Positions 61,626-64,000 of a stretch of 64,000 nucleotides of DNA are shown here, in pieces; positions within the stretch are counted from its first letter, which is position 1; each line of letters opens with the position of its first letter. Made by a program: the position numbers and the translations under genes. A model generated the notes under the pieces. That model made no database searches. It saw only the letters and a program-made list of their open reading frames with translations, and was not told where the DNA came from. This stretch comes from Hymenobacter frigidus (GTDB lineage Bacteria; Bacteroidota; Bacteroidia; Cytophagales; Hymenobacteraceae): the NCBI RefSeq assembly GCF_014640435.1, contig NZ_BMGY01000002.1, forward strand, positions 167,015 to 231,014, read 5' to 3'.

Positions 61626-61709
61626 AACTTTAGGGGTGTCCGGCTGGTCCGGACTGAGATGATACCCTTGGAACCTGCATCAGGCTGATACCTGCGAAGG
61701 GAAAAGTAC
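61626..61709 (+). promoter_or_regulatory. TPP riboswitch (THI element)
   Basis: The conserved THI blocks are present in order: ACTTTAGGGGTG, GGACTGAGATGATACCC, TTGGAACCTGCATCAGG, CTGATACCTGCGAAGGGA and AAAGTA. The helical arms close as expected. It lies 95 nt before thiS, so thiamine pyrophosphate should repress thiS-thiC and whatever follows. Confidence 0.96.
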
Positions 61710-61803
61710 CAGAAAGTACACGAGGCGAGCCCGCGGGCCGCCTTCGTCGTGCGCGCTGCCTATTGTTTATGGTTTGATTCACGCCTAACTACTTCTTAGT
61801 TGC

Positions 61804-63926
<2,123 letters not shown>

Positions 63927-63950
63927 CGCCTTCTTAAGAAGCTGTTTGAG

Positions 63951-64000
63951 TTAGCAGAACTTCAGGGTTCTGCGAATGTTAACTATTGCAATCCAGGCAT
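63951..64000 (-). mobile_element. End of an IS5-like transposase copy, cut by window edge
   Basis: The minus strand reads AWIAIVNIRRTLKFC and then TAA (63951-63953), the extreme C-terminus of the same transposase as the remnant at 48629-49021. AAGAAGCTGTTTGAGTT next to it is also shared, so it is probably the end of the element. The rest lies outside the window. Confidence 0.7.

Overview
The window looks like a chromosomal piece of a high-GC member of the Bacteroidota, most likely Hymenobacter or a close relative (Hymenobacteraceae). This is inferred from protein character, not from a search. The evidence is: type IX secretion (T9SS) sorting domains and a gliding-motility-type C-terminal domain, a bacillithiol gene (bshB1), a short RpoD without region 1.1, a TAnnTTTG-type promoter in front of rpsO, and Bacteroidota-type ParE/ParC.

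Layout. (1) 1-11.2 kb, + strand: a transposase-like end, a porin, an MHS-type MFS transporter, a small membrane protein, a 937-residue fusion of a solute symporter and a histidine kinase (CrbS/CbrA type), a receiver-only response regulator, a propionyl-CoA synthetase-like enzyme and acetyl-CoA synthetase. Together they form a sense, import and activate locus for short-chain organic acids. (2) 11.2-12.4 kb: a broken VapBC-like toxin-antitoxin pair and a frameshifted unknown gene. (3) 12.5-16.6 kb: a secreted trypsin-like protease with a T9SS tail, an exonuclease/GIY-YIG fusion and an AI-2E-type membrane protein. (4) 16.8-26.8 kb: parE and parC, separated by about 5 kb that holds a decayed SBBP/PKD cell-surface gene. 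That gene has two in-frame stops and is split near its last codons by a complete 1.2 kb IS630-type element with TA target duplication and a -1 frameshift transposase. (5) 26.9-43.3 kb: two TPR proteins, thrS-infC-rpmI-rplT (infC appears to start with AUA), tRNA-Met, a START-like protein, an LptF-like permease, rpsO, pnp, rpoD, trxB, a LysM/M23 peptidase, bshB1 and an intact RES-Xre toxin-antitoxin pair. (6) 43.7-48.4 kb, - strand: a 1589-residue repeat-rich secreted protein with a T9SS tail. (7) 48.6-61.5 kb, - strand: a decayed IS5-like remnant, then a cobalamin assembly and uptake region (cobC, cobS, cobT, adenosyltransferase, cobU, btuD, btuC, btuF behind a cobalamin riboswitch, an AAA NTPase, cbiB, a CobD-like aminotransferase and cobQ). 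(8) 61.6-64 kb, + strand: a TPP riboswitch, thiS and thiC, ending in the start of an IS5-like copy.

The most interesting signals are small ones. A TonB-receptor gene in the B12 region has collapsed to 108 codons, keeping only its two ends. A bluB-like gene next to cobQ is also a deleted remnant. infC has a probable AUA start behind a perfect AGGAGG. The IS630 transposase reads out of the element into the tail of the gene it interrupted. The acetate-type sensor kinase is paired with a regulator that has no output domain. I found no CRISPR array, prophage or clearly new multi-gene defence system.
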